From the NCBI GenBank assembly GCA_021801945.1, contig JAKABE010000168.1, positions 1 through 7,139 of the forward strand: 7,139 nt of DNA. The letters are read 5' to 3'. Shown piece by piece: positions 5,053 through 7,139 of this stretch. The notes under the pieces are model-generated. The model saw nothing but the letters and a program-made list of their open reading frames with translations. It searched no databases and was not told the origin of the DNA. Position 1 is the first letter of the stretch. Each line of letters opens with the position of its first letter. The stretch is from Acidobacteriota bacterium. Its GTDB lineage: Bacteria; Acidobacteriota; Terriglobia; Terriglobales; Acidobacteriaceae. A program made the position numbers and the translations under genes.

Positions 5053-6459
5053 ATGGCAATTGCAGTTTCGCCGGCTTCGGCGCTCAACCCCTGGCTTCAG
5101 ATTCTCGCGGCCTTAGAAAAAAAGGTCATTCGGCAATCCTTTGAGACCTGGCTGAAGCCGACGCGGTTCAGTCACACCGCCGGGCGGACGCTCTACGTGC
5201 GCGTGCCTTCGCCGGAGTTTCAACACATTGGCGAAAAGTATGGCGACCTGATCCAGGAAGCGATCGATACGCAAGCCTTGGAGTTCGACGACGTGAGCTT
5301 TGTAACCGTGGAAGAAGACCCCTCGATCCCGCCGCAGCGCAGGGACGGCGGTTTTGGACCGGTTCCCGCGCACGCGCCCAGCGCACCGCCCCCGGTGCCG
5401 GCCCGCGTTCCCGAGCAGGCCCGCTTCGACTGGTCCACCGCGGCGCAACTGAATCCGCGTTACACCTTCGACGCGTTTGTCAGCGGCAGCGGCAATCAGT
5501 TTGCCCGCGCCGCCGCCCTGGCTGTGGCCGAGCGCCCTTCGCGTGCCTACAATCCGCTCTTCCTTTACAGCGGCGTGGGCATGGGCAAAACCCACCTCAT
5601 GCACGCCATCGGTCACGAGGTCAAGCGCCGCCAGCCCATGGCCAGCATCTGCTACGTCTCGGCGGAAAAATTCACCAATGAGATGATCAACTCCATCCGC
5701 AACGATCGCATGACCAGCTTTCGCGACCGTTTTCGCACCGTGGATGTGCTCTTGATCGACGACATTCAATTCATCTCCCAGAAGGAGCGCACCCAGGAGG
5801 AGTTCTTTCACACCTTCAACGCGCTGCACGAGAGCATGAAGCAGGTGGTGATCGCCTCCGACCGTCCTCCCAAGGAGCTGACGGAGATTGAGGAGCGGCT
5901 GCGCTCGCGCTTCGAGTGGGGTCTGATCGCCGACATCCAGCCGCCCGATCTGGAAACCAAGGTCGCCATCCTGCTCAAGAAGGCTGAGAGCGAGCAGGTG
6001 CAGTTGCCCACCGACGTGGCGCTCTTTGTGGCCTCCAATGTGCGCACCAACGTGCGCGAGCTCGAGGGCGCGCTGGTCCGGCTCATCGCCTGGTGCCAGA
6101 GCTACAAGATGGAGATCACCCTGGCAGCTACCCAGCAATGTCTCAAGCAGTTCATCGACATGCAGGTGCGCAAGGTCACCATCGAGGCCATCCAGCGCGC
6201 CGTGGCCGAACAGTTTGGCATGAGGGTCCAGGACCTGAAGCAGAAGAACAACTCGCGCAACGTCGTCGTTCCGCGCCAGATCGCCATGTACCTGGCCAAG
6301 CAGATGACCGAGGCCAGCCTGCCCGAGATCGGCCGTCAGTTCGGCAACAAGCACCACACCACGGTCATGCACTCCATCGCTAAAATCGACGAGCAGCGGC
6401 GTACTGACAAGGATCTGCACCGCACGTTGAATAAGCTGCAGGATGCGCTGAACGGATAG
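5053..6459 (+). CDS. dnaA: Chromosomal replication initiator DnaA
   Basis: A 468-residue initiator that binds origin DNA, oligomerises with ATP and opens the duplex for helicase loading. Domain I spans about 1-85 (FETWLKPTRF), domain II is a short Pro-rich linker (about 90-130) and domain III is AAA+: Walker A GVGMGKTH (174-181), Walker B LLIDD (233-237), sensor 1 ASD (268-270), arginine finger Arg286 in RLRSRFEWG, sensor 2 Arg335 in NVRELEGAL. Domain IV (about 370-468) has PRQIAMYLAK and FGNKHHTTVMH (430-440). The latter differs from E. coli FGGRDHTTVLH at a base-reading position (Asp433 becomes His434). The length matches E. coli (467). I chose the ATG at 5053, with AAGG 9 nt upstream, because MAIAVSPASALNPWLQIL is like other DnaA N-termini. 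An in-frame TTG at 4987 with a perfect AGGAGG (4974-4979) would add 22 residues. Confidence 0.97.
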   Translation: MAIAVSPASALNPWLQILAALEKKVIRQSFETWLKPTRFSHTAGRTLYVRVPSPEFQHIGEKYGDLIQEAIDTQALEFDDVSFVTVEEDPSIPPQRRDGGFGPVPAHAPSAPPPVPARVPEQARFDWSTAAQLNPRYTFDAFVSGSGNQFARAAALAVAERPSRAYNPLFLYSGVGMGKTHLMHAIGHEVKRRQPMASICYVSAEKFTNEMINSIRNDRMTSFRDRFRTVDVLLIDDIQFISQKERTQEEFFHTFNALHESMKQVVIASDRPPKELTEIEERLRSRFEWGLIADIQPPDLETKVAILLKKAESEQVQLPTDVALFVASNVRTNVRELEGALVRLIAWCQSYKMEITLAATQQCLKQFIDMQVRKVTIEAIQRAVAEQFGMRVQDLKQKNNSRNVVVPRQIAMYLAKQMTEASLPEIGRQFGNKHHTTVMHSIAKIDEQRRTDKDLHRTLNKLQDALNG

Positions 6460-6482
6460 AAGCGCAAGGATCGCAAAATGCT

Positions 6483-6507
6483 GAAGGCCGCGCTTGGCGC
6501 GGCCTTC
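6483..6507. terminator. Bidirectional hairpin between dnaA and jag
   Basis: GAAGGCCGCGC (6483-6493) and GCGCGGCCTTC (6497-6507) form a perfect 11-bp stem with a 3-nt loop in the 66-bp gap between the convergent stops of dnaA and jag. No T-run follows on either strand, but the placement and stability fit a shared terminator of a GC-rich genome. Confidence 0.75.
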
Positions 6508-6525
6508 GCCGTCTGCACGGCTGAT

Positions 6526-7077
6526 CTACCTGCGCCCGAAGCCTCTGGGCCTGACCGGCGGTGTGACGGGCAGATCGGTTTTGCCCGCCGGATAGACCAC
6601 CAGAAAGCGGTCCCTGCCTTCGCCGCTCGAGGCCGACTCCACGCCTTCGAGCGAACGGCAGGCCAGGTGCAGTACGCGCCGCTCTCGGCTGTTCATGGGT
6701 GGAAAACTATAGGGCACGCCCGTGCTGCGCACCTTTGCCGCCGCGGTCTCCGCCGCCAGGCGCAGTTCCTGCGCACGCAGGGCTTTGAAGTTGGCGGCGT
6801 CAAAGCTGATCAACTCGTGTTCGCGGGCGTCCAGCCGCAGCATCTGTGCGGTCACGGTTTCCAAAGCGCGCAACAGTTCGCCGTTGTGCTGGATCACGAG
6901 CGGCACATCGGGCCCGTCCAGCTCCACGTAAATCTGTCGCGACTCCAGGCCTTCGGGGTCGCGCGCGCCATCGCCCGCCATGATGCGGTACTTTAGGCGC
7001 ATCCCGCCTAGCTTGTTGAGAGAGTTGAGGAATGAGGCAATCTTCCGGGCTGCCTGTTCGAGGTCGGTGATCGGCAT
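6526..7077 (-). CDS. jag: Jag/KhpB-type KH-R3H RNA-binding protein
   Basis: A 183-residue protein of the Jag (SpoIIIJ-associated, KhpB/EloR) family, which binds RNA through a KH and an R3H domain. The KH part is about 45-90: PLVIQHNGELLRALETVT (59-76) fits the family pattern GLLIGKRGETLDALQYL, with the first loop Gly replaced by Gln63. A linker helix (ALRAQELRLAAETAAAKVR, 99-117) and the R3H domain follow: FPPMNSRERRVLHLA (125-139), Arg133 and His137 being the R-x3-H pair, then SSGEGRDRFLVVYP (150-163). The N-terminal Jag_N domain found in Firmicute members is absent. A basic tail ends the protein. The gene is convergent with dnaA, not directly after yidC as is usual. No Shine-Dalgarno precedes the ATG. 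Confidence 0.9.
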   Translation of the reverse strand: MPITDLEQAARKIASFLNSLNKLGGMRLKYRIMAGDGARDPEGLESRQIYVELDGPDVPLVIQHNGELLRALETVTAQMLRLDAREHELISFDAANFKALRAQELRLAAETAAAKVRSTGVPYSFPPMNSRERRVLHLACRSLEGVESASSGEGRDRFLVVYPAGKTDLPVTPPVRPRGFGRR

Positions 7078-7085
7078 AATTCAAC

Positions 7086-7091
7086 AGTATC
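7086..7091 (-). promoter_or_regulatory. Possible -10 element of a leaderless jag transcript
   Basis: On the minus strand GATACT (7091-7086) ends 8 nt before the jag ATG, and no Shine-Dalgarno lies between. If it is a -10 box, transcription would begin at or next to the start codon. No convincing -35 box is seen 17 bp upstream. A 5-bp hairpin (GCCAC/GTGGC, 7097-7110) lies just upstream and could end the preceding gene. Confidence 0.28.
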
Positions 7092-7139
7092 GCAGAGCCA
7101 CGCCGGTGGCCGGCTTTGCGTAGCCAATTTCGGTTCCGC

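Noticed and set aside
5113..6420. 435-codon open frame antisense to dnaA
   Set aside because: dnaA is unmistakable on the plus strand; the antisense frame is a GC-rich shadow rich in Leu, His and Gly with no family match.

Overview
The window is a chromosomal replication-origin neighbourhood of a GC-rich bacterium with two membranes. It carries the classic divergent pair of the rpmH-rnpA-yidD-yidC operon (minus strand) and dnaA (plus strand). YidC has a large periplasmic domain, which indicates an outer membrane. The style of DnaA (its N-terminus and the FGNKHHTTV helix of domain IV), of YidC and of Jag is most like Acidobacteriota, probably class Terriglobia. That placement rests on recalled family resemblance, not on a search.

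Layout from left to right. Bases 10-37 form a strong hairpin, probably the end of a gene beyond the left edge. Bases about 43-645 hold a degenerate tandem array: twelve units of 48-50 bp, most of which carry a small hairpin with a 4-nt loop at the unit junction. Bases 646-940 have no recognisable gene, but contain an inverted-repeat motif (874-892) that recurs upstream of dnaA, and a hairpin just past the end of the operon. Then, on the minus strand and transcribed right to left, come rpmH (4537-4382), rnpA (4326-3877), yidD (3880-3614), yidC (3562-1715) and a left-handed beta-helix acyltransferase (1666-941). The 515-bp rpmH-dnaA intergenic region holds divergent promoter candidates and a loose cluster of DnaA-box-like sites. 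dnaA (5053-6459) is on the plus strand and is separated by a perfect 11-bp hairpin from a convergent jag/khpB-type KH-R3H gene (7077-6526).

How the genes fit together. DnaA starts replication. RpmH is a ribosomal protein, and RnpA is the protein subunit of RNase P, which matures tRNA 5' ends. YidD assists and YidC performs insertion of membrane proteins. Jag is an RNA-binding protein normally encoded directly after yidC; here it lies on the far side of dnaA and an acyltransferase takes its usual place.

The least ordinary items are the 49-bp hairpin array, whose stems change in a compensatory way between units; the absence from YidC of the conserved transmembrane arginine at its usual position; and altered base-reading residues in DnaA domain IV together with no canonical DnaA box upstream of dnaA. 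The core genes themselves are standard.
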